In this document: positions 43,032 through 51,685 of the stretch, piece by piece
Numbering within the stretch: position 1 is the stretch's first letter
Layout: every line of letters begins with the position of its first letter
NCBI RefSeq assembly: GCF_000633395.1
Contig: NZ_AYMU01000005.1
Span: forward strand, 310,001 to 374,000
Source of the DNA: Pseudomonas sp. PH1b
GTDB lineage: Bacteria > Pseudomonadota > Gammaproteobacteria > Pseudomonadales > Pseudomonadaceae
DNA length: 64,000 nucleotides
Direction of reading: 5' to 3'
Translations under genes and position numbers: made by a program
Notes under the pieces: model-generated
Database searches by the model: none
What the model was told of the DNA's origin: nothing
What the model saw: only the letters and a program-made list of their open reading frames with translations

Positions 43032-43102
43032 CAAGCGGCAAGCTTCAAGCCGTCAGCGGCAAGCAGCAGGTGCTGAGCTTCTAGCGGCACGCTTGCCGCT
43101 TG
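43032..43102. repeat. 12-base inverted repeat spanning the lysE/araC junction
   Basis: CAAGCGGCAAGC (43032-43043) is repeated inverted as GCTTGCCGCTTG (43091-43102). Related AGCGGCAAGC copies lie between. The right arm is inside the last codons of the araC-type gene, so part of its C-terminus (FKRQACR) is encoded by the repeat. Similar GCAAGCTTCAAGC repeats are common between Pseudomonas genes. Confidence 0.6.
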
Positions 43103-43941
43103 AAGTGGTTCTGCGCTGCTCTGTATTGGCCAGGGGTGGCGGCCAGGTGCTGTTTGAAGGCGCGCTGCAGATGGGCCTGGTCGGCGAAGCCGCTTGCCAG
43201 TGCCACTTCGGCGATGGAGGCGCCGTTGCGCAATTTGGCCTGGGCGAACTGCACTCGCTGGTTGACCAGGTAGGCATGCGGCGAGATGCCGAAGCGTTGC
43301 TTGAAGGCCCGGATCAGGTAGGACGCCGAGAGCTGCGCCGCCTGGCAGATGTCCTCCAGCGCCAGGGGTTCGGTGCAGTGCTGGCGGATATACCGCGCGG
43401 CCTGCTCAAGCTTGTCAGGGTTGCTGGGCGCGGCCTGCTGCGCGGGGTTCAGGCGCTGCTGCAAGTCACAAAAGAACGCCACTGCACAGCCGTGCTTGTG
43501 CAAGGTATCGGCGTGTTCGTCCACCAGGGTCTGATACAGCTGCTCGAGCTCGGCAAACAGCTGCGGATCGTGACTGTGGGTTTCCTGGAACGGGCGAAAG
43601 CCCAGGTCGGTGCTCACGCCCAGCTCGTGCTGCAGGCGGGTCAGCCAGGGCGTATCGACATAGAGCATGCGATAGGACCAGGGCTGGTCGTCGATGGGGT
43701 TGCAGGCATGCACCACGCCGGGGTTCATCAGCACCACGGTGCCGGCGCTGACCTGCCACTGCGCTTGCCCACTGAGGTAGGTGCTGTGGCCGGCGGTGAT
43801 GCAGCCGATGGAGAACTGTTGGTGGGCGTGGCGGCTGTAGCAGACCTGGCGTCCGTCGGCGATGGAGCGGGCCTCGATGAACGGCAGGCTCGGGTCGCGC
43901 CAGAAGCGCGGCGCTTGATCGGCGGGCAGGGTGGTGTTCAT
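43081..43941 (-). CDS. AraC-family transcriptional regulator
   Basis: 286 residues. N-terminal cupin-like AraC-binding domain (YSRHAHQQFSIGCITAGHSTYL, GTVVLMNPGVVHACNP) and a C-terminal pair of helix-turn-helix motifs (LALEDICQAAQLSASYLIRAFKQRFGISPHAYLVNQRVQFAQAKL and SIAEVALASGFADQAHLQRAFKQHLAATPGQYR). Probably regulates the convergent LysE-type exporter. Start at 43941 gives the usual N-terminus. Confidence 0.9.
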   Translation of the reverse strand: MNTTLPADQAPRFWRDPSLPFIEARSIADGRQVCYSRHAHQQFSIGCITAGHSTYLSGQAQWQVSAGTVVLMNPGVVHACNPIDDQPWSYRMLYVDTPWLTRLQHELGVSTDLGFRPFQETHSHDPQLFAELEQLYQTLVDEHADTLHKHGCAVAFFCDLQQRLNPAQQAAPSNPDKLEQAARYIRQHCTEPLALEDICQAAQLSASYLIRAFKQRFGISPHAYLVNQRVQFAQAKLRNGASIAEVALASGFADQAHLQRAFKQHLAATPGQYRAAQNHFKRQACR

Positions 43942-43979
43942 CGGCAGCTGTCCATCGTTACGGGGCTGGCACGAGTGTA

Positions 43980-44483
43980 TTACCCCTTGGCGTCGAAGGC
44001 TCGTTGCAGGCGTTCGACATCCAGCTTTTTCATCTGCAGCAAAGCTTCCATCACCCGTTGCGAGCGGCTTGGGTCGGGGTCGCACATCATCTGCGCCAGG
44101 CTCTGGGGCACGATCTGCCAGGACAGGCCGAAGCGGTCCTTGAGCCAGCCGCACTGCTGTGCCTGCAGCGGGCCACCGAAGCCCAGGGCATGCCAGTAGT
44201 GGTCCAGTTCGGCCTGGGTCCGGCAGTGCACTTGCAGTGATATCGCTTCGTTGAAAGTGAATGCCGGACCGCCATTGAGAGCGGTGAAGGCCTGGCCGTC
44301 GAGTTCAAAGACCACGCTCATCACCGAGCCTTCGGGGCGCCCATGGAATTCGACGCCGGCCTTGCCGTAATGGCTGACGTGGGTGATGCGCGAGCGTTCG
44401 AACACCGAGCAGTAGAACTGCGCGGCTTCTTGCGCCTGATGGTCGAACCACAGGCAGGGGGTGATGGTTTGAATGCGTTGCAT
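43980..44483 (-). CDS. PhnB-like VOC superfamily protein
   Basis: 167 residues of the 3-dmu-9_3-mt/PhnB group: ITPCLWFDHQAQEAAQFYCSVF, SVMSVVFELDGQAFTALNGGPAFTFNEAISLQVHC, CGWLKDRFGLSWQIVP. The VOC fold binds metals or small ligands; function is not established in this subgroup. AGAGGA lies 8 bases before the ATG at 44483. Confidence 0.87.
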   Translation of the reverse strand: MQRIQTITPCLWFDHQAQEAAQFYCSVFERSRITHVSHYGKAGVEFHGRPEGSVMSVVFELDGQAFTALNGGPAFTFNEAISLQVHCRTQAELDHYWHALGFGGPLQAQQCGWLKDRFGLSWQIVPQSLAQMMCDPDPSRSQRVMEALLQMKKLDVERLQRAFDAKG

Positions 44484-44577
44484 GGTGTCGGTCCTCTGCG
44501 GGTTGATCACGCTTGAACAAGCGTAGTCAACCCGGGGACCGCCCGGCGCACCGCAGATCGGCGCGCCGCGGCCGACT

Positions 44578-47058
44578 TCAGAAATCCCAGCGAGTGGCCA
44601 GTTGCAGGCTGCGCGGCTCGCCGTAGAAACCGGTGCCGAAGTTGCCGAGGCCGGTGTAGTACTGCTTGTTGAACAGGTTCTTGACGTTGAGGGTCGAGCT
44701 CAGGTGCTGGTTGAACTGGTAGCGAGCCATGGCATCCACCAGGAAGTAGCTGTCCTGGGTGATCCGCGAATCGTGCCCGCCATTCACCGGATCGCTGGGG
44801 TCGGGCTGGAACACATTGCCGAAGAACTCGCTCTGCCAGTTGACCCCGCCGCCCAGGGTCAGCTTGTCCCAGGCACCGGGTAGGCGGTAGGAGCTGAACA
44901 GCCGCGCGGTTTGCTGCGGGGCGGTGGTCTGCAACACCGATCCGTAGACGTAGCCGCCCCGGGCGTCGCGGGTGTGGTTGTAGCTGTAGCCGGCGGAGAG
45001 GTTCCAGCCGTCGAGGATTTCCCCGGCCAACTCCACTTCGAAGCCCTTGGTGGTGGCACCTTTGGTGGGGCGGTAGACGGCATCGCTAGCAAAGCCGCTG
45101 ACCAGTTGTGCGACGTTGTCCTGTTCAATGCGCAACACCGCGAAGCTGGCATTGACTCGGCCGTCCAGGTATTCGGCCTTGATCCCGGCCTCGTAGCTGT
45201 TGCCTTCCACCGGGTCCAGCAGCTTGCCGTTGATGTCCTTGCTCATCTGCGGCTGGTAGATGCTGGTGTAGCTGGTGTAGACCGAGTAGTTGTCGTTGAG
45301 GTCGTAGACCAGGCCGGCGTAGGGCGTGACCACCCCGGTCTGGTGATAGCGGGTGCGGACATCGGCCTGGGTCGGGTCCAGGTAGGTGGTGTTGTCGATG
45401 CCCTTGAAGTCGCTGACCCGGGTGCCGAGGATCAGCGCCAGGTCATCGCTGGGCTTGAGGCGGGTGGCCAGGTAGGCGCCGGTCTGGCGCTGGAGAAGGT
45501 CGGTGTCGCCGATCTTCGGGATGTCCGGCTTGGCGAACTCGCCACGCCAGTCGTAGATGCTCGAGCCGAGCATGGGGTAGACCGAGCCGTGCACCGGGAT
45601 GTCCTGCTTGGCGTTCATCACCATGAAGCCAGCGATCAGTTCGTGCTCGCGGCCCAACAGGCTGAAGGGGCCGCGCAGGTTGAGGTCGAGGTTGTCCTGT
45701 ACCTGGTCGCCCTTGAACTTGCCCATGTACATGAACATGCCGTTGCCGCCGGCCGGGTCCGGGTTGCCGCCGCTGGCCGAGCCGAGGAAGGTGTCGTGCT
45801 GGCGCCGCTTGCGGTCGTAGCTGACCTTGAGTGCCCAGTCATTGGCCAGTTTCTGCTCCAGGGAGGCGAACAGGGTCTGGTTCTTGAAATCGCGCCGGCT
45901 CCAGTCGGTGGCCGGGTTGAAGGAGCGGGAGAAATCGGTGCGCGCGCCGTTGCTGAAGTACATCGGGAAGCCGGTCCAGGTCGCGCCCCGGGAGCGGGTG
46001 TTCTGCTGGTCGAGGCCGAAGGTCAGCAGAGCGTCCGGGGTCAGGTCGACTTCGAGGATGCCGTAGGCGATGTCCTTGGTGTTCTGGTAGTGATCGAGGT
46101 AGGAACTGCGGTCCTGGTAGACCCCGACAAAGCGCCCGCGGACGTTGCCGCTCTCGGTCAGCGGCCCGGAGATGTCGCCTTCGCTGCGGTAGTTGTCCCA
46201 GGAGCCGGCGGTGCCGGTGACCGAGGCCTTGAATGCCCGGGTGGGGCGCTTGCGAATCAGGTTGACGGTGGCCGAGGGATCGCCCGAGCCGGTCATCAGG
46301 CCGGTGGCGCCCTTGATGATTTCCACCCGGTCGAAGGTGGCCATGTCGGTGCTGGTGGTGCCGTAGTCGTAGACCCCGTCGTAGGTCGAGTTGACTCCGT
46401 CGTACTGGAAGTTGGTGATCGGCATGCCGCGGCTGGAGAACTCCCAGCGCTCGCTGTCGTAGTTCTGCACGCTGACCCCGGGGGCGCGGCGCAGGGTATC
46501 GGCGATGCTGGTGCTGCCCTGGTCGTCCATCTGCTGGCGGGTGATCACCGTCACCGTCTGCGGGGTTTCCCGCAGCGACAGGCTCAGGCCGGTGGCCGAG
46601 GCGCTGGCGCCGGTGGTGTAGGAGTGGCTGTCCTCGGTGATTGCCCCCAGGCCCTGAGCGGAAACCTGGGTGGTGCCCAGTTGCAGCGAGCCACTGCCGG
46701 CCGGCAAGGCTTGCAGCACGTAGCCGCCGGCGACGGCCTGGGCCTGCAGGCCAGAGTTGCGCAGCAACTGTTGCAGGGCTTGCGCGACGCTGTACTGGCC
46801 CTGCAGTCCTGGGCTCTGCTTGCCGGCGGCGAGGTCGTTGTGGCCGGCGACGAACACGCCGCTCTGTTCAGCGAAGCGGTTGAGCACCGTGACCAGGGGG
46901 CCGGGGCCGATGTTGTAGCTGTGCGGCGCGGCGTCCGCCTGCCGGCCGCCGGGGGCGTCGGCCGCGTGGGACCAGGGAGCGGGCAGGCACAGCAGGGCGC
47001 TGCACAGGGTCAGGGGACGCAACGACTGACGCAGGCGGTGACGACGGGGTGTTGGCAT
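44578..47058 (-). CDS. TonB-dependent siderophore receptor with signalling (STN) domain
   Basis: 826 residues. Signal peptide ending near AADA, STN/secretin domain (about 46-117: YNIGPGPLVTVLNRFAEQSGVFVAGHNDLAAGKQSPGLQGQYSVAQALQQLL), plug with PQTVTVITRQQMDDQGSTSIADTLRRAPGV and RVEIIKGATGLMTGSGDPSATVNLIRKRP, then a 22-strand barrel ending TRWDF. It resembles FpvA/FoxA-type ferric-siderophore receptors. The STN domain and the adjacent FecR/FecI genes indicate that ligand binding induces transcription. The siderophore is unknown, perhaps from another microbe. Confidence 0.94.
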   Translation of the reverse strand: MPTPRRHRLRQSLRPLTLCSALLCLPAPWSHAADAPGGRQADAAPHSYNIGPGPLVTVLNRFAEQSGVFVAGHNDLAAGKQSPGLQGQYSVAQALQQLLRNSGLQAQAVAGGYVLQALPAGSGSLQLGTTQVSAQGLGAITEDSHSYTTGASASATGLSLSLRETPQTVTVITRQQMDDQGSTSIADTLRRAPGVSVQNYDSERWEFSSRGMPITNFQYDGVNSTYDGVYDYGTTSTDMATFDRVEIIKGATGLMTGSGDPSATVNLIRKRPTRAFKASVTGTAGSWDNYRSEGDISGPLTESGNVRGRFVGVYQDRSSYLDHYQNTKDIAYGILEVDLTPDALLTFGLDQQNTRSRGATWTGFPMYFSNGARTDFSRSFNPATDWSRRDFKNQTLFASLEQKLANDWALKVSYDRKRRQHDTFLGSASGGNPDPAGGNGMFMYMGKFKGDQVQDNLDLNLRGPFSLLGREHELIAGFMVMNAKQDIPVHGSVYPMLGSSIYDWRGEFAKPDIPKIGDTDLLQRQTGAYLATRLKPSDDLALILGTRVSDFKGIDNTTYLDPTQADVRTRYHQTGVVTPYAGLVYDLNDNYSVYTSYTSIYQPQMSKDINGKLLDPVEGNSYEAGIKAEYLDGRVNASFAVLRIEQDNVAQLVSGFASDAVYRPTKGATTKGFEVELAGEILDGWNLSAGYSYNHTRDARGGYVYGSVLQTTAPQQTARLFSSYRLPGAWDKLTLGGGVNWQSEFFGNVFQPDPSDPVNGGHDSRITQDSYFLVDAMARYQFNQHLSSTLNVKNLFNKQYYTGLGNFGTGFYGEPRSLQLATRWDF

Positions 47059-47160
47059 GGGGTTCCCTTGTGGCTCGGCAATGTGAGGGCTGTTGCCGGG
47101 TTAACCGAAGCAGAATCAGCAAAGGGAACCGCTGCCTGAAAATAAATCGAGCAGGGGCGT

Positions 47161-48138
47161 TCAGCCTCGGGGTTCCAGGGTCACCCACCAGGACGCCAGG
47201 CGCTTGACCCGCACCGGCAAGGCCGCCTCCAGCAGCCCCAGGGCGCGGTCGGAATCGTGCAGGGGGAAGGCCCCCATCACCGGCAGGCGGGCAATGTCCG
47301 GGCTGCACCCCAGGTGACCGGGGCGATAGCGTCCGAGCTCGTCGAGCAACTGCTCCAGGGGCAGGTTGTCGGCCAGCAGCAGGCCCCGGCTCCAGGCTTC
47401 GCGGGCAGCGCTGGCGCTGTCCAGCGGGTCAAACCCGGCGGCGCCAAACAGCAGTTGCTGGCCGGCCTCGACCCGCTGCGAACGGCTGCCATCGAGGCTG
47501 CGTACCTCCACGGCGCCGGCATAGACATTGAGCAGGGTCCGGGCGGTTTCCCGGCGCACACTGAAACGGGTGCCCAGGGCCTGCAGGCGACCGTGTTCGG
47601 TATCGACCAGGAAGGGCCGCAGCGGGTCCTTTGCGGTGTCGATGAGGATTTCCCCCTGATGCAGTAGCACCCGCCGCTGTTCGGCGTTGTAGCGCACATC
47701 CACCGCGCTCAGGGCGTTGAGCCACAGATGGGTGCCGTCGCTGAGGCGGGTGTCGCGTACCTCGCCGGTGCCGGTGGCGTAGTCCGCCCGCCAGCGGCCC
47801 AGCGCCTGGGGCAGCGGGGTTGCGCGCCAGGTGCCCCAGCCCAGGCCGACCAGCAACAGGGCGCCGAGTACCTGGCGCCGGCCCAGGTGCGGGCGCCGGG
47901 TGTCGCTCAGGGCCCGGCCGGCGGCGCCTTGGGCATTGGCGTCCTGCAACGGCAGCAGGCGCTGGCTGACCCGTTGCACATAGCCCCAGGCCTGGCGGTG
48001 TTCCGGGTGCTGGTCGATCCAGGCCTGCCAATGATGGCGCTGTTCATCGCTGACGTTTTCGTCCTGCAGTTGCACATACCAGTTCGCCGCCTGTTGCAGG
48101 CTGGCGTGACTGAGCCGGCCGCCGTGTTGATCGCCCAT
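47161..48138 (-). CDS. FecR-family anti-sigma regulator
   Basis: 325 residues. N-terminal DUF4880 region (LQQAANWYVQLQDENVSDEQRHHWQAWIDQHPEHRQAWGYVQ), a membrane helix near 85-105 (LGALLLVGLGWGTW) and the periplasmic FecR domain (YATGTGEVRDTRLSDGTHLWLNALSAVDVRYN). It transmits the receptor STN signal to the sigma factor across the inner membrane. GGAG precedes the start, 6 bases after the sigma gene. Confidence 0.92.
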   Translation of the reverse strand: MGDQHGGRLSHASLQQAANWYVQLQDENVSDEQRHHWQAWIDQHPEHRQAWGYVQRVSQRLLPLQDANAQGAAGRALSDTRRPHLGRRQVLGALLLVGLGWGTWRATPLPQALGRWRADYATGTGEVRDTRLSDGTHLWLNALSAVDVRYNAEQRRVLLHQGEILIDTAKDPLRPFLVDTEHGRLQALGTRFSVRRETARTLLNVYAGAVEVRSLDGSRSQRVEAGQQLLFGAAGFDPLDSASAAREAWSRGLLLADNLPLEQLLDELGRYRPGHLGCSPDIARLPVMGAFPLHDSDRALGLLEAALPVRVKRLASWWVTLEPRG

Positions 48139-48144
48139 GCCGGG

Positions 48145-48678
48145 TCACTCCACCAGCAGGCCGTCGAGCTCGGCCTCGAGCAGCGCGCAATGCACCAGGG
48201 CCTGGGCCAGGTACTTCTTCACCATGCGCTCCGACACCCCCAGTTCTTCGGCAATTGCCTTGTAGGGACGACCGTGCAGTTGGGCGAGGATAAAGGCTGC
48301 TCGCACCCGTTGGGGCAAGCGGTTGAGCATGGCATCCACTTCATGCAGGGTCTCGACGATGATCGCTCGCTGCTCCAGCGAAGGCTGCACGGCGGGCGGA
48401 CAGGCCGCCAGTGCCCGCAGCCAGGCCTGTTCCAGCTGGCGGCGGCGCCAGTGATCGATGCACAAGCCGCGGGCGATGGTCGCCAGGTAGGAGCGTTGGT
48501 GGACCTCGTCCTGGAGGTCCGGCGGGCGCTTGAGCACGCGCACGAAGATCTCGTGGGCCAGGTCGGCGGCATCCCAGGCGTGGCCGAGGCGGCGTCGCAA
48601 CAGTTCGTAGAGCCAGTGGTGATGGGCGTCGTAGAGGCTGTGAACCGGGCAGGGGCGGGCGGATGGCGTGGAGGGCAA
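48145..48678 (-). CDS. ECF sigma factor, FecI-like
   Basis: 177 residues. Region 2 (LYELLRRRLGHAWDAADLAHEIFVRVLK, YLATIARGLCIDHWRRR) and region 4 (LNRLPQRVRAAFILAQLHGRPYKAIAEELGVSERMVKKYLAQAL) are clear. No ATG is available at the expected place; a TTG at 48678 gives the longest sensible product. Expected to transcribe the receptor gene when the siderophore is bound. Confidence 0.9.
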   Translation of the reverse strand: MPSTPSARPCPVHSLYDAHHHWLYELLRRRLGHAWDAADLAHEIFVRVLKRPPDLQDEVHQRSYLATIARGLCIDHWRRRQLEQAWLRALAACPPAVQPSLEQRAIIVETLHEVDAMLNRLPQRVRAAFILAQLHGRPYKAIAEELGVSERMVKKYLAQALVHCALLEAELDGLLVE

Positions 48679-48990
48679 GGGCGGGATCCGGTGGCGGGCT
48701 TGGGTGTAAATGGGAATTGATCGCGATTAAAGCAAAAGCCCTTGAGCCCTGCAAATGATATCGATTCGCTATTGTCGTGGTACGGGGCCCGGGCAGGCGG
48801 GGCGACGACGGGATCAAGTCCTGGGCAGCGGGGACGATAAAACACAGAGCAATCGAACATTCAGCGCTTGCTGGCGGAGGTTTCTTCAGTGGTATCTTCG
48901 CCTGCATCCCCTGTTGACGGTCGGGTGCCGCCAGGTTGTGGCGGGGATCAACTGCGGGGTAACGACGTGCAGTAGCAGGGGGAGAGGCTC
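48679..48990. other. Divergent control region of the fecI-type sigma and PTS-EAL genes
   Basis: About 310 bases. A Fur-box-like sequence GCAAATGATATCGATTCGC lies at 48751-48769, a partial match to the GATAATGATAATCATTATC consensus, on the sigma-factor side. Nothing else recognisable. Confidence 0.5.
48751..48769. promoter_or_regulatory. Probable Fur box of the fecI-type sigma gene
   Basis: GCAAATGATATCGATTCGC shares about 12 of 19 positions with the Fur consensus by eye and lies about 75 bases before the sigma start. Fur control is usual for FecI-type sigma genes. Confidence 0.45.
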
Positions 48991-51078
48991 ATGCGGCAAC
49001 TGGGGTTCAAGCTGTTTTTCACCCACCGCCTGGCGTTGCTGGCGGGTGCCGAGTCGTTGCGTTCGATACGCGAGGGCCTGCTCTGGCTGTTGCCGAGCCT
49101 GCTGGTGTCGGCGGTGTTCCTGATCCTCGCTCAATGTGCCCAGGCCCTGGGTGCCCCCAGCGCCGTGGTGGAGCTGCTGACGGGCCTGCACCAGCGGATC
49201 AGCTCGATCATTCCGCTGTTGGTGGCGGCCTCCATCGGCTACATGCTGGCGATCCAGTACCGCCTGCCGCAACTGCCGGTGGCCTTCCTCTGCCTGTCCC
49301 ATGTGGTGATCGCCATCTACCTGATGCGCGACTACCCGCTGGCCTCGGCCACCTTCATTCTGTTCATCGCCATCGCTTCGCCCCTGGTCAATGTGCCGGC
49401 CGTGGCCTGGCTGCATCGCCGGCGCTGGACCCGGCTGGTGGACGAAGGGCTGGTGGGGCACAACCTCAAGGGCACCATCAACATGGTGCTGCCGGGGCTG
49501 CTGACCTCCCTGGTGCTGGTCTGCGTGCTGCAACTGCTGTTGCAGATCCATGATTTTGCCTACATCCAGCGGCCGATGGACATCGATAGCCTGGACAGCT
49601 CATACCTGCACGCGATCATTCTCACCTCGACCAATTCGCTGCTGTGGTTCTTCGGCATCCATGGCACCTACGCCATGCAGCCGTTGATGGCGGTGATGGA
49701 CCAGGCGGTGCTCCTCAACGCCGCGGACCACGTCGCCGGCCAGCCGCTGCGCTTTGCCCTCAACAGCGGCTTGCTGGGCTGCTTCGCCTTCATTGGCGGC
49801 TCCGGCGGATCCCTGGCACTGGTGCTGGCGATCCTCGGTTTTTCCAAGAGCCGTTCCATGCGCCTGCTGGCCGTGGCGAGCCTGCCGCTGTCGCTGTTCA
49901 ACGTCAACGAACTGCTGCTGTTCGGCCTGCCGATCATCCTCAACCCGCGGTTGCTGGTGCCTTTCATACTGGTGCCGGTGGTCAACGCCTGCCTGGCGTT
50001 GCTGGTGGTGCAGCTCGGCTGGGTGAGCCCGGCGCTGGTCAGCGTGCCCTTTACCTCGCCGGTGCTGCTCAACGCCTACCTGAGCACCCAGGGCGACTGG
50101 GGCGCGGTGCTCTTGCAAGGGGGGCTGCTGGCGGTCGGGACCTTGATCTACATGCCTTATGTGCGCAGCATCCAGCGCCAGGGCGAACGCGCCCAGCAGG
50201 TTTACCTGAAGACCTTCGACACCACCTTTCGCGGGCTGGAGGAGCGCGGCCGGCTGTTCGAGCTGGACCCGATGGCCACCTCCTACAAGCTGGCGGCCCA
50301 GCAGGCCTTGCAGCTGGCGCGCATCCAGCAGTTGAGCGAGTACGACTTCCATCTGGAGTATCAGCCCCAGGTGGCCAAGGACAGCGGGCTGTGCACCGGT
50401 TGCGAGGCGTTGATGCGCGCCCGTGACCGCGAGGGCCAGGTGCAGTCGCCCTGGGAGTTGCTGCAGTGGCTGGGCCAGGCCGGGCTGATGCCCGAGGTGG
50501 ACTTCTGGGTCGCTTCCCAGGCGGTGCGCCAGCATCTGGCCTGGCGCAAGATCGGTTTCGAGCTGCCCATCACCATCAATGTGTCCAGCGCGACCCTGGC
50601 GTCGGCGGAGCATGGCCGGCGCCTGCTGGAGATCCTTGCCCGGGCCCATGGACAGGTCTCGGTGGAGATCACCGAGGATGCCCTGGTGGGGGACGCGGTA
50701 CAGACCCAGCAGTGGATCGACAAACTGCATGCCCAGGGCGCCCGGGTCTATCTGGATGATTTTGGCACCGGCTTTTCCGCCCTGAGCTACCTGCACCAGT
50801 TTGCCGTGGACGGGATCAAGATCGACCGCAGCTTCGTCCTTGCGCAGCGCGAGCCCAAGGGCGCCCAGGTGCTGAACGGCCTGCTGCGGTTCTGCGAAAC
50901 CCTCAAGCTCAAGGTGGTGGTGGAAGGGGTGGAGACCCGTGAGCAACTGGACTTCCTGCAGTCCAGTTCGCAGTTGATCATCCAGGGCTGGTACTACAGC
51001 AAGTCATTGCCCGGGGAGCAGATTCCCGGGTTCGTCAGCCAGCGGGCTCGTGATGCTCTGGCGGCCAGCGCCGACTGA
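48991..51078 (+). CDS. PTS EIIC-like membrane domain fused to an EAL phosphodiesterase
   Basis: 695 residues. Residues of about 1-400 are a multi-span membrane domain of the PTS lactose/cellobiose EIIC type (SLLWFFGIHGTYAMQPLM and FNVNELLLFGLPIILNPRLLVPFIL are EIIC marks). Residues of about 440-680 are an EAL domain with CEALMRA, TINVSSATLAS, VEITED, DDFGTGFSAL, KIDRSF, VEGVET and QGWYYSKSL, all catalytic positions kept. It probably degrades c-di-GMP in response to a sugar bound or carried by the EIIC part; the direct role is not known. GGGGAG precedes the ATG. Confidence 0.9.
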   Translation: MRQLGFKLFFTHRLALLAGAESLRSIREGLLWLLPSLLVSAVFLILAQCAQALGAPSAVVELLTGLHQRISSIIPLLVAASIGYMLAIQYRLPQLPVAFLCLSHVVIAIYLMRDYPLASATFILFIAIASPLVNVPAVAWLHRRRWTRLVDEGLVGHNLKGTINMVLPGLLTSLVLVCVLQLLLQIHDFAYIQRPMDIDSLDSSYLHAIILTSTNSLLWFFGIHGTYAMQPLMAVMDQAVLLNAADHVAGQPLRFALNSGLLGCFAFIGGSGGSLALVLAILGFSKSRSMRLLAVASLPLSLFNVNELLLFGLPIILNPRLLVPFILVPVVNACLALLVVQLGWVSPALVSVPFTSPVLLNAYLSTQGDWGAVLLQGGLLAVGTLIYMPYVRSIQRQGERAQQVYLKTFDTTFRGLEERGRLFELDPMATSYKLAAQQALQLARIQQLSEYDFHLEYQPQVAKDSGLCTGCEALMRARDREGQVQSPWELLQWLGQAGLMPEVDFWVASQAVRQHLAWRKIGFELPITINVSSATLASAEHGRRLLEILARAHGQVSVEITEDALVGDAVQTQQWIDKLHAQGARVYLDDFGTGFSALSYLHQFAVDGIKIDRSFVLAQREPKGAQVLNGLLRFCETLKLKVVVEGVETREQLDFLQSSSQLIIQGWYYSKSLPGEQIPGFVSQRARDALAASAD

Positions 51079-51351
51079 GCCGGGGCGCTGGCATCGCCGC
51101 CGATCCTGGCCCTGCAGTTTTCACTCGCTGCGGCTTGACTGCCTGGTAGTCGTATTGACCTTTTACTGGCTCTTTATGACTCTTGGCGGTCGTGGTCATA
51201 AAGACCCGGCAAGGCGCTCATGCCCGATTGGCCTGGGGCGCCACGCTGGCATGGAACCTGATAGCTAACCTGGGCCACTGATTGGCCAAGGAGTGCTGAA
51301 GATGATCCGCTACTGCAATTTGTTCTTCACTGTGCAAGGGGAGCGCCGCCT

Positions 51352-51588
51352 GTGAGCCTGTCTGAACGCTGGCGGCAATGGGCCGGACAGCCACTGTGGA
51401 GCTTGGGCTTCAGGCCGTTTTTCCTCGCCGGCAGCGGTTTTGCCTGCCTTGCCCAGGTTATCTGGGGCCTGTGGCTGCATGGCGCCTGGAGCAGCCTGGG
51501 GCTGGGGCTTTCGGCCTTGCTGGGCGGGCTGGCGTTCGCCGTGTTCGTCGCTGGTTATGCGCGGATTCTGCTCACCGCGCGGCTCTGA
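51352..51588 (+). pseudogene. nnrS remnant with a large internal deletion
   Basis: A 78-codon frame from a GTG with GGGGAG 8 bases upstream. Residues of about 12-38 (PLWSLGFRPFFLAGSGFACLAQVIWGL) match the start of NnrS haem/copper membrane proteins, which are about 400 residues long. The last part (GGLAFAVFVAGYARILLTARL) resembles the end of the same family, so the middle appears to have been lost in frame. NnrS relates to nitric oxide tolerance. A 17-codon frame at 51302-51355 with AAGGAG overlaps the GTG by GTGA and looks like the remains of another gene. Confidence 0.55.
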
Positions 51589-51685
51589 GAGAGAGGCCGT
51601 GCCAGGGCTCCCGGCCTGGGTCGGGAGCCGTGGTGATGAGTATTTTGGACTACGCTTGCGGTCTAAACCGCGAACGGAGTCAGCG

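Noticed and set aside
44911..47139. 742-codon plus-strand frame opposite the TonB receptor
   Set aside because: Low-complexity Val/Ala/Gly text with no family features; the minus-strand receptor is complete and certain.
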